From Streptacidiphilus albus JL83 (GTDB lineage: Bacteria; Actinomycetota; Actinomycetes; Streptomycetales; Streptomycetaceae): a stretch of DNA of 64,000 bases. The position numbers and the translations under genes were made by a program. Each line of letters begins with the position of its first letter. Within the stretch, counting starts at the first letter, position 1. The notes beneath the pieces are model-generated. The model made no database searches and was not told where the DNA came from. It saw nothing but the letters and a program-made list of their open reading frames with translations. Positions 22,483-30,401 of this stretch are shown piece after piece. Location of the stretch: the NCBI RefSeq assembly GCF_000744705.1, contig NZ_JQML01000001.1:744001-808000 (forward strand). Reading direction: 5' to 3'.

Positions 22483-23064
22483 ATGGCGACGACTACGGGG
22501 ATCGAGTACGTAAGGGGCGACGCGACCACACCGTTGGGCAAGGGCCCGAAGGTGATCGCGCACGTCTGCAACGACCTGGGCGGCTGGGGGAAGGGCTTCG
22601 TCCTGGCCGTATCGCGGCGCTGGCCGGAGCCGGAGAAGGAGTTCCGGCGCTGGCACCGGGCGCGGGCCGGAAACGACTTCGGGCTCGGCGCGGTGCAGTT
22701 GGTGCAGGTCGGCCCCCGCCTGTGGGTGGCGAACATGGTCGGCCAGCACGGCATCCGCACCGGCAGCAAGGGGGTGCCCGTGCGCTACGAGGCCATCGAC
22801 ACGGCGCTGGCGACGGTCGCGGTCGAGGCCGCCGAGCGCGGTGCCTCGGTGCACATGCCCCGCATCGGCTGCGGCCTGGCCGGTGGCCACTGGGAGCGCG
22901 TCGAACCGCTCATCACCGAGCGGTTGGTGACGCCCGGGATCGCCGTCACCGTCTACGACCACGGGCACGACCACAACCACAACCACAACCACGACCACGA
23001 CCACGACCACGACCACGGGCAGCCTCGCCCCTTGCCCCGATCTTCGCGTTCTTCCTATGATTGA
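22483..23064 (+). CDS. Macrodomain (ADP-ribose-binding/hydrolase) protein with His-rich tail
   Basis: A 193-residue protein. Residues 1-155 are a macrodomain of the ALC1/TARG1-like group: VIAHVCNDLGGWGKGFVLAVS (the Asn and the Gly loop for the ribose), WVANMVGQ, and VHMPRIGCGLAGGHW (phosphate loop). Such domains bind ADP-ribose and often remove it from proteins or ADP-ribose-1''-phosphate. After about residue 157 comes a tail of alternating His with Asp/Asn (about 21 residues), then a short basic end. That tail could bind divalent metal ions. The start ATG 22483 has only a weak ribosome site. Confidence 0.88.
   Translation: MATTTGIEYVRGDATTPLGKGPKVIAHVCNDLGGWGKGFVLAVSRRWPEPEKEFRRWHRARAGNDFGLGAVQLVQVGPRLWVANMVGQHGIRTGSKGVPVRYEAIDTALATVAVEAAERGASVHMPRIGCGLAGGHWERVEPLITERLVTPGIAVTVYDHGHDHNHNHNHDHDHDHDHGQPRPLPRSSRSSYD
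22969..23016 (+). repeat. Hexamer repeat (RACCAC)8 encoding the His-Asp/Asn tail
   Basis: Eight in-frame copies of GACCAC or AACCAC lie at the 3' end of the macrodomain gene. Such a tract can change length by replication slippage, so tail length may vary between strains. Confidence 0.8.
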
Positions 23065-23088
23065 TTCTAATGCAATAACTCTTATGTA
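23061..23088 (+). promoter_or_regulatory. Candidate promoter of the PPOX-family gene
   Basis: An unusually AT-rich patch. TTGATT (23061-23066) and TATGTA (23083-23088) are separated by 16 bp, just before AAAGGA and the ATG at 23109. Base composition differs sharply from its surroundings. The implied leader would be very short. Confidence 0.45.
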
Positions 23089-23108
23089 CTAGTTCAAAGG
23101 ACGATCCC

Positions 23109-23783
23109 ATGGCGAGCACGGACTACCAGGCGACCGAGCGCACGATCCCGACCCGCTCGCGGGAGCGGGCCTCCTACGACCGCGAACTGGTGCACTCGAT
23201 CCTCGACCAGGGCTACCTCTGCCATCTCGGCTTCGTCCGCGAGGGCGCTCCCGTGGTCCTGCCGACGCTCTACGCCCGCGTCGGGGAGCACCTCTACCTC
23301 CACGGCTCGACCGGCTCGCGTCCGCTGCGCGGGGCCGCGGACCCGGGGTTGCCGGTCTGTGCGACCGTGACCCATGTCGACGGGCTCGTGCTGGCGCGCT
23401 CCGCCTTCCACCACTCCATCAACTACCGCTCGGTGGTGGTGCACGGGACGGCCCACCAGGTCACCGATCCGGCCGAGCGGGCGCTCGCCCTGGACGCCAT
23501 CGTCGAGCAGGTCGTCCCGGGTCGCAGCGCCGACTCACGGCGGGCCAACGCCCGCGAGCTGGCGGCGACCGCCGTGATCCGGCTGGACCTGGACGAGGTC
23601 TCGGCCAAGCTCCGCACCGGCGGGCCGGCCGACGACCCCGAGGACCTGGAACTCCCTTACTGGAGCGGCGTGCTGCCGGTCGGCAGGGCCTACGGCTCCC
23701 CCGAACCCGCGGGCGACCTCGACCCTGCGGTGGCGCTGCCCGCCTACCTGTCGACCGGGTCGGACCAGTTCCGGGTGAGGTAG
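23109..23783 (+). CDS. Pyridoxamine 5'-phosphate oxidase-fold flavoprotein
   Basis: A 224-residue split-barrel flavin-binding protein. It shows the N-terminal DRELVHSILDQGYLCHLGFVREGAPVVLPT strand pattern, LYLHGSTGSRPLRG (FMN phosphate region) and SINYRSVVVHGTAHQVTDP. Close relatives are annotated as pyridoxamine 5'-phosphate oxidase family or FMN-binding proteins, but the true PdxH substrate residues are not evident. It probably uses FMN or F420 for reduction of an unknown compound. AAAGGA lies before ATG 23109. Confidence 0.87.
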   Translation: MASTDYQATERTIPTRSRERASYDRELVHSILDQGYLCHLGFVREGAPVVLPTLYARVGEHLYLHGSTGSRPLRGAADPGLPVCATVTHVDGLVLARSAFHHSINYRSVVVHGTAHQVTDPAERALALDAIVEQVVPGRSADSRRANARELAATAVIRLDLDEVSAKLRTGGPADDPEDLELPYWSGVLPVGRAYGSPEPAGDLDPAVALPAYLSTGSDQFRVR

Positions 23784-23916
23784 TGCCGGCGCAGCACCCG
23801 GCCCGGACTGCAGGCGGAGCCGCCGAGCAGGTTCGCCGGCCCGCGCCGGAGGGTTGGCTAGCATGCACTGACCTCACCGCGACCCTGCACCGCCGCACGA
23901 GCAAGGAGAACGACCG

Positions 23917-24990
23917 ATGACCGAGGCCGTCGACAGTACCGGCCCCAGTACCGGCCCCCGGCTCCGACTGGACGCCAGTGTCTCGGCCGACCCCGGTACG
24001 ATCCTGGCTTCGGCCCGCGCGGCCGAGAGCCGCGGCGTCGAGCGCCTGGTCGTGGCCGAGACCGCGCACAATCCGTTCGTCCAACTGGCCCGCGCCGCCG
24101 ACGCCACCCGTTCCATCGAGCTCGCGACCGGCGTGGCCATCGCCTTCGCCCGGACCCCGATGACCCTCGCCTACGAGGCCTGGGGGCTGCACGAGGCCTC
24201 CGGCGGGCGGGCGGTCGTCGGCCTCGGCTCCCAGGTCAAGCCGCACATCGTCCGGCGCTTCGGGATGCCCTGGGACCGGCCGGCCGCGCGGATGCGGGAG
24301 TACGTCCACGCGGTGCGGGCCATCTGGAACAGCTGGCAGACCGGCGACCGGCTCGCCTTCCGGGGCGATTTCTACACCCATACCCTGATGACGCCGACCT
24401 TCGCCCCGCCCCGGATCGAGGCCGGGATGCCGCGGATCCTGCTGGCCGGCGTCGGCCCGTTGATGACGGCCGCCGCCGGAGCCGTCGCCGACGGCTTCAT
24501 CAGCCACCCGTTCACCTCGCTCGACTACCTCACCACCCAGGTGCTCCCGAGGGTGCGCGAGGCACGGGCCAAGGCCGAGGCCGAGGGCGCGGAGTGGACC
24601 GCCCGCCCCTTCGAGGTGGTCGGCAACGTGCTGACCGCTACCGGCCGCACCGAGGAGGAGCTGCGGGCCAACCTGGTCGACGTGCGGGAGCGGTTGGCCT
24701 TCTACGCCTCCACCCCCGCCTACCGCCCGGTGCTGGAGCAGCACGGCTGGGGGGCGCTGCACGAGGAGCTGCACACCCTCTCCGTCCGCGGACGCTGGCG
24801 CGAGATGGGCGAGCTGATCGACGATCAGGTGTACGACGCCTTCGCCGTGGCCGGCTCCCCGGACGAGGTCGCCCGGGAGATCCACCGCCGCTACGCCGGG
24901 GTGGTCACCCGGCTGGCGGTGAGCTCCGCGACCGGCGCCGACCCGGAGCTCACCGCGGACGTGCTCACCGCGATCCGCGCCCTCGGCTGA
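23917..24990 (+). CDS. LLM-class F420-dependent oxidoreductase (TIGR03617-like)
   Basis: A 357-residue TIM-barrel oxidoreductase of the luciferase-like group. It has LRLDASVSADPGTILASARAAESRGVERLVVAE, the GVAIAFARTPMTLAYEAWGLHEASGGRAVVGLGSQV region, YVHAVRAIWNSWQTG, and PRILLAGVGPLMTAAAGAVADGF. These match the actinobacterial TIGR03617 F420-dependent family as I remember it. The cofactor would be F420 rather than FMN (inferred). ATG 23917 follows an AAGGAG. It converges with the hydrolase gene downstream, 24 bp away. Confidence 0.88.
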   Translation: MTEAVDSTGPSTGPRLRLDASVSADPGTILASARAAESRGVERLVVAETAHNPFVQLARAADATRSIELATGVAIAFARTPMTLAYEAWGLHEASGGRAVVGLGSQVKPHIVRRFGMPWDRPAARMREYVHAVRAIWNSWQTGDRLAFRGDFYTHTLMTPTFAPPRIEAGMPRILLAGVGPLMTAAAGAVADGFISHPFTSLDYLTTQVLPRVREARAKAEAEGAEWTARPFEVVGNVLTATGRTEEELRANLVDVRERLAFYASTPAYRPVLEQHGWGALHEELHTLSVRGRWREMGELIDDQVYDAFAVAGSPDEVAREIHRRYAGVVTRLAVSSATGADPELTADVLTAIRALG

Positions 24991-25014
24991 ACCGGGCGCC
25001 GTGCCTGCTGGGCC

Positions 25015-26271
25015 TCATGCCTGCCGGGCGTCGCTGATCTCGCTGGGGACGGTGCCGAGCCACCAGCTGGGGTTGGCGGTGCCGTCGGTGGTGCGGCCGT
25101 CGTGGTGGACGTAGTGGCGCCGGTCGCGGCCGGGCTCGCGGAACTCGCCGTTCAGGGCGCGCTCGACCCATTCGGCACCGAAGCGGAAGACCTCGGCGGC
25201 GGTGCCGCCCAGCGGGTGGAACTCGTTCTCGTAGACGCGCATCTCCTTGGGCGCGCGGATCCGCTCGTAGTTGGCCAGGGCCTGCTCCAGCTGGGTGAGT
25301 TCGTCGAACTCACCGATGCCGTAGAGGACCGGGCAGGTGATCTGCCGGACCAGGTCGCCCAGCGGCATGGCGCCGGCCAGCTCCCGGTCGAAGGCTTCCT
25401 CGTCGTCGTAGCCGGCCATGAACATGTAGTTGTTCTTGAAGGTGGGCTGGGCCCGCTCGAAGATGGTCCGGAAGTCGCCGGTGACGGCCTCGAAGGCGGC
25501 CAGTGCGGCGAGGCGGGGGTCGGTGGCGGCGGCGCGGGTGCCCCAGTAGCCGCTCATGCTGATGCCGAACATGCCGATGCGGTCGGGGTCGACCTGCGGC
25601 AGCGAGGCGAGGTGGTCGATGTAGCGGCTGATGGCGCGCTCGTAGTTGGTCAGGTCGACGGTGACGCCGTTGGCCCGGGTCTCGCCCTGGCCGGGGCCCT
25701 CGATGGAGAGGGCGACGATGCCGCGTGAGGTGTAGTAGCGCTCGGCCGCGTAGATGTAGTCCTCCTTGATCATGTCCATCCCCGGGCCGAGGATGACCGC
25801 CGGAGCGCCGGTGACCTCTCCGGCGGGCAGGTGCAGCAGGGCGAAGATCTGACCGCCCTCGAAGTCCAGGACCACCCGGCGCACCCGGCCGTCGCGCAGT
25901 GCGCCGATGCGCTCGACGCAGTGGTTGGTGTGCTCACGGAAGGCGAGCTTGCGCGGGTCGGCGGTGTCGAAGATCGAGTACTGGGCGCGGCCCCACATGA
26001 CGGCGGCGCGGACGTAGAGGTCGGCGGCGGTCTGCGCGAAGCCGCCGCGCTCGTGGTGGGCGGCGCGCTCCTCGGCCTGCCCGGCCACCGTGGCCCACGC
26101 CTTGGGCAGCATCGCCCCGCTCTGGACCAGGGCGAAGACCTTGTCGAAGTCGGTGTGGTCGTGGCCGAACTGCTCCAGGGTGCCCTTGGCCTGGGGGTGC
26201 AGGGCGTCGAAGCCGCCCTGGGCGAGGGCGATGTCCAGGGCCCAGTTCTGGCCGGTCGAACGAACAGTCAT
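25015..26271 (-). CDS. Alpha/beta hydrolase (DUF1100 / pseudooxynicotine-hydrolase-like)
   Basis: A 418-residue enzyme: a helical N-terminal cap (about 1-150), then an alpha/beta-hydrolase core. The nucleophile elbow is GISMSG with Ser238. The oxyanion region is LGPGMDMIKEDY. The acid is probably in CPVLYGIGEFDELTQ, and the His in YENEFHPLGGTAAEV. Relatives cleave C-C or ester bonds (2,6-dihydroxypseudooxynicotine hydrolase type). It is divergent from a marR gene with two palindromes close to its own start codon, so it is probably the gene that MarR controls. The substrate is unknown. Confidence 0.88.
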   Translation of the reverse strand: MTVRSTGQNWALDIALAQGGFDALHPQAKGTLEQFGHDHTDFDKVFALVQSGAMLPKAWATVAGQAEERAAHHERGGFAQTAADLYVRAAVMWGRAQYSIFDTADPRKLAFREHTNHCVERIGALRDGRVRRVVLDFEGGQIFALLHLPAGEVTGAPAVILGPGMDMIKEDYIYAAERYYTSRGIVALSIEGPGQGETRANGVTVDLTNYERAISRYIDHLASLPQVDPDRIGMFGISMSGYWGTRAAATDPRLAALAAFEAVTGDFRTIFERAQPTFKNNYMFMAGYDDEEAFDRELAGAMPLGDLVRQITCPVLYGIGEFDELTQLEQALANYERIRAPKEMRVYENEFHPLGGTAAEVFRFGAEWVERALNGEFREPGRDRRHYVHHDGRTTDGTANPSWWLGTVPSEISDARQA

Positions 26272-26323
26272 GACAGATGTCCTCTCTGGGTGGGCACTCG
26301 GCTCGCGCTGCGCTCCGAAGTGC

Positions 26324-26350
26324 CTAAGTACTTAGCTATTAAGTACTTAG
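26324..26350. promoter_or_regulatory. Tandem palindromic operators, probable MarR sites
   Basis: Two copies of the palindrome TAAGTACTTA (26325-26334 and 26340-26349), centres 15 bp apart, form an AT-rich island in the spacer between the hydrolase start (26271) and marR (26455). The first copy extends to CTAAGTACTTAG. The size and spacing suit two MarR dimers that repress both directions. A real site should lose binding when the inducing ligand is present. Confidence 0.75.
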
Positions 26351-26454
26351 ACTAAGCTGGATGTCAACCGGCCCCCGGTCCACCACCAGCCAGCCGGTCC
26401 ACCACCAGCCCGCCCACCAGCCCGCCCACCACCCCGCCCGGAAGGTCCGCCCCC

Positions 26455-26913
26455 ATGCCCGAGCCCACCCGCGACCAGGCCCGCAACCAGGCCCTCGACC
26501 AGCTGGCCCGCGCCGCCTACAGCCTCAGCGCCGCCGACTCCCGCCTGCGCGGACGCGCCACCCGGACGCCCGGCGCCCTCTCCCTCACCCACGCGCGGGC
26601 GCTGCGCGCCCTGGCCGATGCCGGCCCGCTGCCGATCGGTCGGCTGGCCGCCGCCACCGAGACCACCGGCGCCGCCACCACCCAGCTGGTCAACGGCCTG
26701 GCCACGGCCGGCTACGTCACCCGCGAACGCCCCGCCGACGACAAGAGATCGGTCCTGGTCGCCCTCACCGACGCCGGCCGCCGCCGCCACCAGGAACGCC
26801 AGGCCGCGCTGGCCCAGGCACTCGACACCGCGCTCGCGCACCACGACACCACCGCCCTGGACGGCGCGACCGACGTCCTGCGGCAACTCGCCGCCATCTA
26901 CGACCAGCTCTGA
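26455..26913 (+). CDS. MarR family transcriptional regulator
   Basis: A 152-residue winged-helix protein. Helix-turn-helix LPIGRLAAATETTGAATTQLVNGLATAGYV (about 62-92) is followed by the wing with the conserved D-R segment (RERPADDKRSVLVALTDAGRR). N- and C-terminal helices form the dimer interface. It probably represses itself and the divergent hydrolase through the palindromes at 26324-26350. Start ATG 26455 has a weak Shine-Dalgarno (CGGAAGG). Confidence 0.92.
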   Translation: MPEPTRDQARNQALDQLARAAYSLSAADSRLRGRATRTPGALSLTHARALRALADAGPLPIGRLAAATETTGAATTQLVNGLATAGYVTRERPADDKRSVLVALTDAGRRRHQERQAALAQALDTALAHHDTTALDGATDVLRQLAAIYDQL

Positions 26914-26928
26914 AGCCACCGGCACCCG

Positions 26929-27000
26929 GCCGCGCGGACATGCGCGCGGACATGCGCGCGGACATGCGCGCGGACAGCCTCGCGGACATGCGCGCGGACA
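26929..27000 (+). repeat. 12-bp tandem repeat array (TGCGCGCGGACA), six units
   Basis: Six head-to-tail units directly follow the marR stop codon. Four are exact (26941-26952, 26953-26964, 26965-26976, 26989-27000). The first (26929-26940) and fifth (26977-26988, GCCTCGCGGACA) vary. In one plus frame they encode repeated RADM. No gene encloses them. This is a minisatellite-like array that could differ in copy number between strains. Confidence 0.85.
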
Positions 27001-27097
27001 CAAGGGAGCGTCAGGATCTTCGCTCCGCCGTCAGCACGGCGTCAGGAAACCGCGCGTCGGCTTGTCCGGGGCGTCCGGGGACGCTTCGATCGTCCCC

Positions 27098-27244
27098 ATG
27101 GGCCTTTTCCTCCGCAGCCTGAGCTGCGCCGTGACGGCGCCGTGCTGCGCGGCCCCGCTGGTGCCGCCGGACCGGAGCCACGACGACCGTCCGCCTCATC
27201 CGGCGACGAGTCGCGGCGTGTTCGTGCGCCTGCCCCGGCGCTGA
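27098..27244 (+). CDS. Possible 48-residue Cys-containing peptide
   Basis: An open frame ATG 27098 to TGA 27244 encodes MGLFLRSLSCAVTAPCCAAP and then a basic, proline-rich end. I do not recognise it and there is no clear ribosome site. It is the only plausible frame in the 505-bp stretch between marR and the dehydrogenase gene, so I list it only as a candidate. Confidence 0.2.
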   Translation: MGLFLRSLSCAVTAPCCAAPLVPPDRSHDDRPPHPATSRGVFVRLPRR

Positions 27245-27418
27245 AACGCGCCCACTTCCTCTCCACCGCACTCCCCTGCCCGGCCCCGCCCCATCGGCTC
27301 GGCCTGCCGTGGCCTGCCCCGGCACGCCCCGGGCTGCCCCGCGCGCCCCGGGCCCCATCGTTCCTCGCCGAACTTCACCCGTTCCTCACCGAACTTCACC
27401 GAACGGACGGTCTCCACC

Positions 27419-28255
27419 GTGTCCACCGACCTCTCCTTCTCCGACCGCACCGCACTGGTCACCGGCGCCACCGAGGGCATCGGCCTGCAGACCGCGCTCC
27501 GCCTGGCCACCGGCGGGGCCAGCGTGATCGTGCACGGCCCCACCGCCGACAGCGCCGCCGCCGCGGTACGGCAGCTGGTGTCGGCCGGCGCGCCCGCGGC
27601 GAGCCTGGAACCGGCCGAAGCCGACTTCACCGATCTGGGCCAGGTCGACCGGCTGGCCGAGGAGCTGGCCGACCGGCATCCGCGGCTGGATCTGCTGGTC
27701 CACAACGCGGGCATCGCCGCGCCGGAGCGGCGCACCCTGACCGGGGCGGGCAACGAGATCTGCTTCCAGGTCAACTACCTGGCCCCGTACCTGCTCACCC
27801 GGCTGCTGGAACGGTCGCTGACCCGCAGCGCCGACAGCCGGATCGTCGCCCTCGGCTCCAGCCTGCACCGCACCGCCAACATCGACTGGACCGACGTCAC
27901 CCGCGCCAAGCGCTACTCCCGGATCGCCGCCTACGGCCAGTCGAAGCTCGCCCTGACCACCTTCGTCTCGGCGCTCGCCCAGTGGCTCCCGGCCGGCCAC
28001 ACCGCGCTCAGCGTGCACCCGGGCATCGCCGAGACCGCGATCCGGCCGCTGTACGGGACGTCCGGCCGTCCCGCCGCCGAGGTCGCCGAGACCGTGGTCG
28101 CCCTGTGCCGGCCCAGCACCGAGGTCGTCAACGGCGCGTACTACGAGGGGCTGACCCCGGCCGCAGCCGGCGCCCAGGTCACCGAGAAGCGCTCGGTCGA
28201 CCGGCTGCTCAAGCTCAGCGAGCGGCTGACCGACCTCGTCGCGACGAGGGCCTGA
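27419..28255 (+). CDS. Short-chain dehydrogenase/reductase
   Basis: A 278-residue SDR with the NAD(P)-binding TGATEGIG (TGxxxGxG), LLVHNAGIAAP (NAG motif), Ser in IVALGSSLHR and the catalytic YGQSK. A C-terminal part of about 50 residues matches the retinol-dehydrogenase/WW-oxidoreductase-like group of NADP enzymes. It reduces or oxidises a small alcohol or ketone; the substrate is unknown. GTG 27419 is the only start close to the Rossmann fold. Confidence 0.88.
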   Translation: MSTDLSFSDRTALVTGATEGIGLQTALRLATGGASVIVHGPTADSAAAAVRQLVSAGAPAASLEPAEADFTDLGQVDRLAEELADRHPRLDLLVHNAGIAAPERRTLTGAGNEICFQVNYLAPYLLTRLLERSLTRSADSRIVALGSSLHRTANIDWTDVTRAKRYSRIAAYGQSKLALTTFVSALAQWLPAGHTALSVHPGIAETAIRPLYGTSGRPAAEVAETVVALCRPSTEVVNGAYYEGLTPAAAGAQVTEKRSVDRLLKLSERLTDLVATRA

Positions 28256-28326
28256 GCCGCCGCCCCGGAGCTGAGCATGCGTCATCTCCCCTTCCACCGA
28301 ACGCCTACCCCGACGATGAGGAACCC

Positions 28327-28401
28327 GTGTCCAAGCGCGCCCGCAAGAAGCACGACCGCCGCAAGAAGGGCGGCAACCACGGCCGGAGGCCCAATGCCTG
28401 A
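28327..28401 (+). CDS. Ribosomal peptide bL37 (24 residues)
   Basis: GTG 28327 starts a 24-residue, extremely basic peptide that begins MSKRARKKHDRRKKGG and ends NHGRRPNA. Mycobacterial bL37, seen in ribosome structures, has the same length, charge pattern and almost the same C terminus (NHGKRPNA, from memory). It would bind 23S rRNA in the large subunit. A perfect hairpin follows at 28426-28461. Confidence 0.85.
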   Translation: MSKRARKKHDRRKKGGNHGRRPNA

Positions 28402-28425
28402 CCGTCCGTGAGCAGCCCCCTCAGC

Positions 28426-28461
28426 AGTGCCCCGTTCGGCCTCCGGTCCGACCGGGGCACT
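28426..28461 (+). terminator. Strong hairpin terminator after bL37
   Basis: Perfect 9-bp outer arms AGTGCCCCG / CGGGGCACT (28426-28434, 28453-28461), extended inward by a further TCGG/CCGA pairing after one mismatch, start 25 bp after the bL37 stop. No U-tract is present. It separates bL37 from the kdp operon. Confidence 0.7.
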
Positions 28462-28567
28462 CCCGCGTTCGGGCGAGTCGGCGACCGTTCAGGTTTCCTG
28501 CGGCGCGGCCCTGGTGATCCCTCCGGACGGATCTGACCCGCAGACCGCAACCGGAGTGGAGCTACGC

Positions 28568-28651
28568 ATGCCCGACGTGGCCTTCGTCGCCGTCACGATC
28601 GTCGTGTTCGGCCTGCTCGCGCTGATCGCGCGGGGGGTGGAGCGGCTGTGA
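28568..28651 (+). CDS. 27-residue membrane peptide at the head of the kdp operon
   Basis: ATG 28568 to TGA 28651 encodes a single hydrophobic helix ([20 protein letters not shown], residues 6-25) with a basic end. Its stop overlaps the kdpF start (GTGA). A small helix just before kdpF is common in actinobacterial kdp operons, usually unannotated. It may be an assembly helper, or a translational coupler for kdpF. Confidence 0.7.
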   Translation: MPDVAFVAVTIVVFGLLALIARGVERL

Positions 28652-28737
28652 GTGCGGACAACATCATCGGACTGGTGGTGGCGGTCGCGCTGGTCGGCTA
28701 CCTGATCGCGGCGCTGATCCTGCCGGAGCGGTTCTAG
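28648..28737 (+). CDS. kdpF: K+-transporting ATPase subunit KdpF
   Basis: A 29-residue single-helix peptide (GTG 28648) with the KdpF pattern [24 protein letters not shown]. It is the normal length for KdpF, which stabilises the KdpABC complex in the membrane. The stop TAG shares one base with the kdpA GTG start. Confidence 0.9.
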   Translation: MSADNIIGLVVAVALVGYLIAALILPERF

Positions 28738-30401
28738 TGGGCCCGACGTCGGCGGGTCTGCTCCAGGCGCTCGCCCTGGCGGCCGCACTCGCCCTCTCCC
28801 ACCGGCCGCTCGGCGACTACATGGCGCACCTGCTCAGCAGCGACCGGCACCTGCGGGTGGAACGCCTGCTGCACCGGGTGATCGGGGTGGACGGCGACGC
28901 CGACCAGACCTGGTCGTACTACCTGCGCAGCCTGCTGGCCTTCTCGGCGGTCTCGGTGCTCTTCCTCTACGCGTTCCAGCGGGTGCAGAACCACCTCTGG
29001 CTCGCCCTCGGCTTCCCGGCCGTGCCGGCGGCCACCGCCTGGAACACCGCCACCTCCTTCGTCACCAACACCAACTGGCAGGCGTACTCGGGCGAGTCGA
29101 CCATGGGCCACCTGGTGCAGATGGCCGGACTGGCGGTGCAGAACTTCCTCTCGGCCGCCGTCGGGATCGCCGTCGCCGCCGCGCTGATCCGCGGCTTCAC
29201 CCGCAACCGCACCGACCGGGTCGGCAACTTCTGGACGGACGTCACCCGGATCGTGGTCCGGTTGCTGCTGCCGGTCTCGATCGTCTTCGCCGTCGTCCTG
29301 ATCGCCGCCGGCCTGGTGCAGAACCTGCACGCGGCCCACGTCTACACCACGATCGCCGGCGGCAGCCAGTCGATCCCGGGCGGACCGGTGGCCTCACAGG
29401 AGGTCATCAAGGAGCTGGGCACCAACGGCGGCGGCTTCTACAACGCCAACTCCGCGCACCCCTTCGAGAACCCCAACCCGTTCACCAACTGGCTGGAGAT
29501 CTACCTGCTGCTGGTGATCTCCTTCTCGCTGCCGCGCACCTTCGGCCGGATGATCGGCGACCGGCGGCAGGGCTACGCGATCGTGGCCGTGATGACGGTC
29601 TTCTGGGTGGCCTCCGGCGCCCTGCTGACCTTCTTCGAGTACCAGCACCACGGCACCGCGCCCCAGGCCGCCCACGCCGCGATGGAGGGGAAGGAGGTCC
29701 GCTTCGGCATCGCCGCCACGGCGCTGTTCGCCTCGGGGACCACCCTCACCTCGACCGGTGCGGTCAACAGCGCGCACGACTCGCTGACGGCGCTCGGCGG
29801 CGGGGTCGCGCTCTTCGACATGATGCTCGGTGAGATCGCCCCCGGCGGCACCGGTTCCGGCCTGTACGGGCTGCTGGTGCTGGCGGTGATCACGGTCTTC
29901 GTGGCCGGTCTCATGGTCGGCCGCACCCCGGAGTACCTGGGCAAGAAGCTCAGCGCCCGGGAGATGAAGTTCGCCTCTCTCTACATCCTCACCACTCCGG
30001 CGATCGTCCTGGTCGGCACCGGCGTGGCGATGTCCTTCAAGGGTGAGCGCGCCGCGATGCTGAACCACGGCGCCCACGGCTTCACCGAGGTGCTCTACGC
30101 CTTCACCTCGGCCGCCAACAACAACGGCTCCGCCTTCGCCGGCCTCTCCGCCACCACCACCTGGTGGAACACCGCGCTGGGGCTGGTGATGCTGTTCGGG
30201 CGGTTCCTGCCGATGGTCTTCGTGATGGCGCTGGCCGGCTCGCTGGCGCGGCAGCACCCGGTCCCGGCCGGGACCGGAACGCTGCCCACCCACAACGCGC
30301 TCTTCGTCGGCATGCTCTCCGGGGTGGTCCTGATCGTCGTCGGTCTCACCTACTTCCCCGCCCTGGCACTGGGGCCGCTCGCGGAGGGCCTGCACCGATG
30401 A
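28737..30401 (+). CDS. kdpA: K+-transporting ATPase subunit KdpA
   Basis: A 554-residue, multi-helix channel-like subunit. The selectivity-filter repeats are visible as [53 protein letters not shown] and [14 protein letters not shown], the four K+-filter regions of the SKT fold. It binds and conducts K+ in the KdpFABC pump. GTG 28737 overlaps kdpF; its stop overlaps the kdpB start (ATGA), so expression is coupled. Confidence 0.95.
   Translation: MGPTSAGLLQALALAAALALSHRPLGDYMAHLLSSDRHLRVERLLHRVIGVDGDADQTWSYYLRSLLAFSAVSVLFLYAFQRVQNHLWLALGFPAVPAATAWNTATSFVTNTNWQAYSGESTMGHLVQMAGLAVQNFLSAAVGIAVAAALIRGFTRNRTDRVGNFWTDVTRIVVRLLLPVSIVFAVVLIAAGLVQNLHAAHVYTTIAGGSQSIPGGPVASQEVIKELGTNGGGFYNANSAHPFENPNPFTNWLEIYLLLVISFSLPRTFGRMIGDRRQGYAIVAVMTVFWVASGALLTFFEYQHHGTAPQAAHAAMEGKEVRFGIAATALFASGTTLTSTGAVNSAHDSLTALGGGVALFDMMLGEIAPGGTGSGLYGLLVLAVITVFVAGLMVGRTPEYLGKKLSAREMKFASLYILTTPAIVLVGTGVAMSFKGERAAMLNHGAHGFTEVLYAFTSAANNNGSAFAGLSATTTWWNTALGLVMLFGRFLPMVFVMALAGSLARQHPVPAGTGTLPTHNALFVGMLSGVVLIVVGLTYFPALALGPLAEGLHR

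Noticed and set aside
26929..27000. CRISPR array
   Set aside because: Units are 12 bp, contiguous and without spacers, and no cas genes are near.
28462..28567. c-di-AMP (ydaO-type) riboswitch before kdp
   Set aside because: The spacer is only about 105 bp and I found none of the conserved ydaO core sequence.
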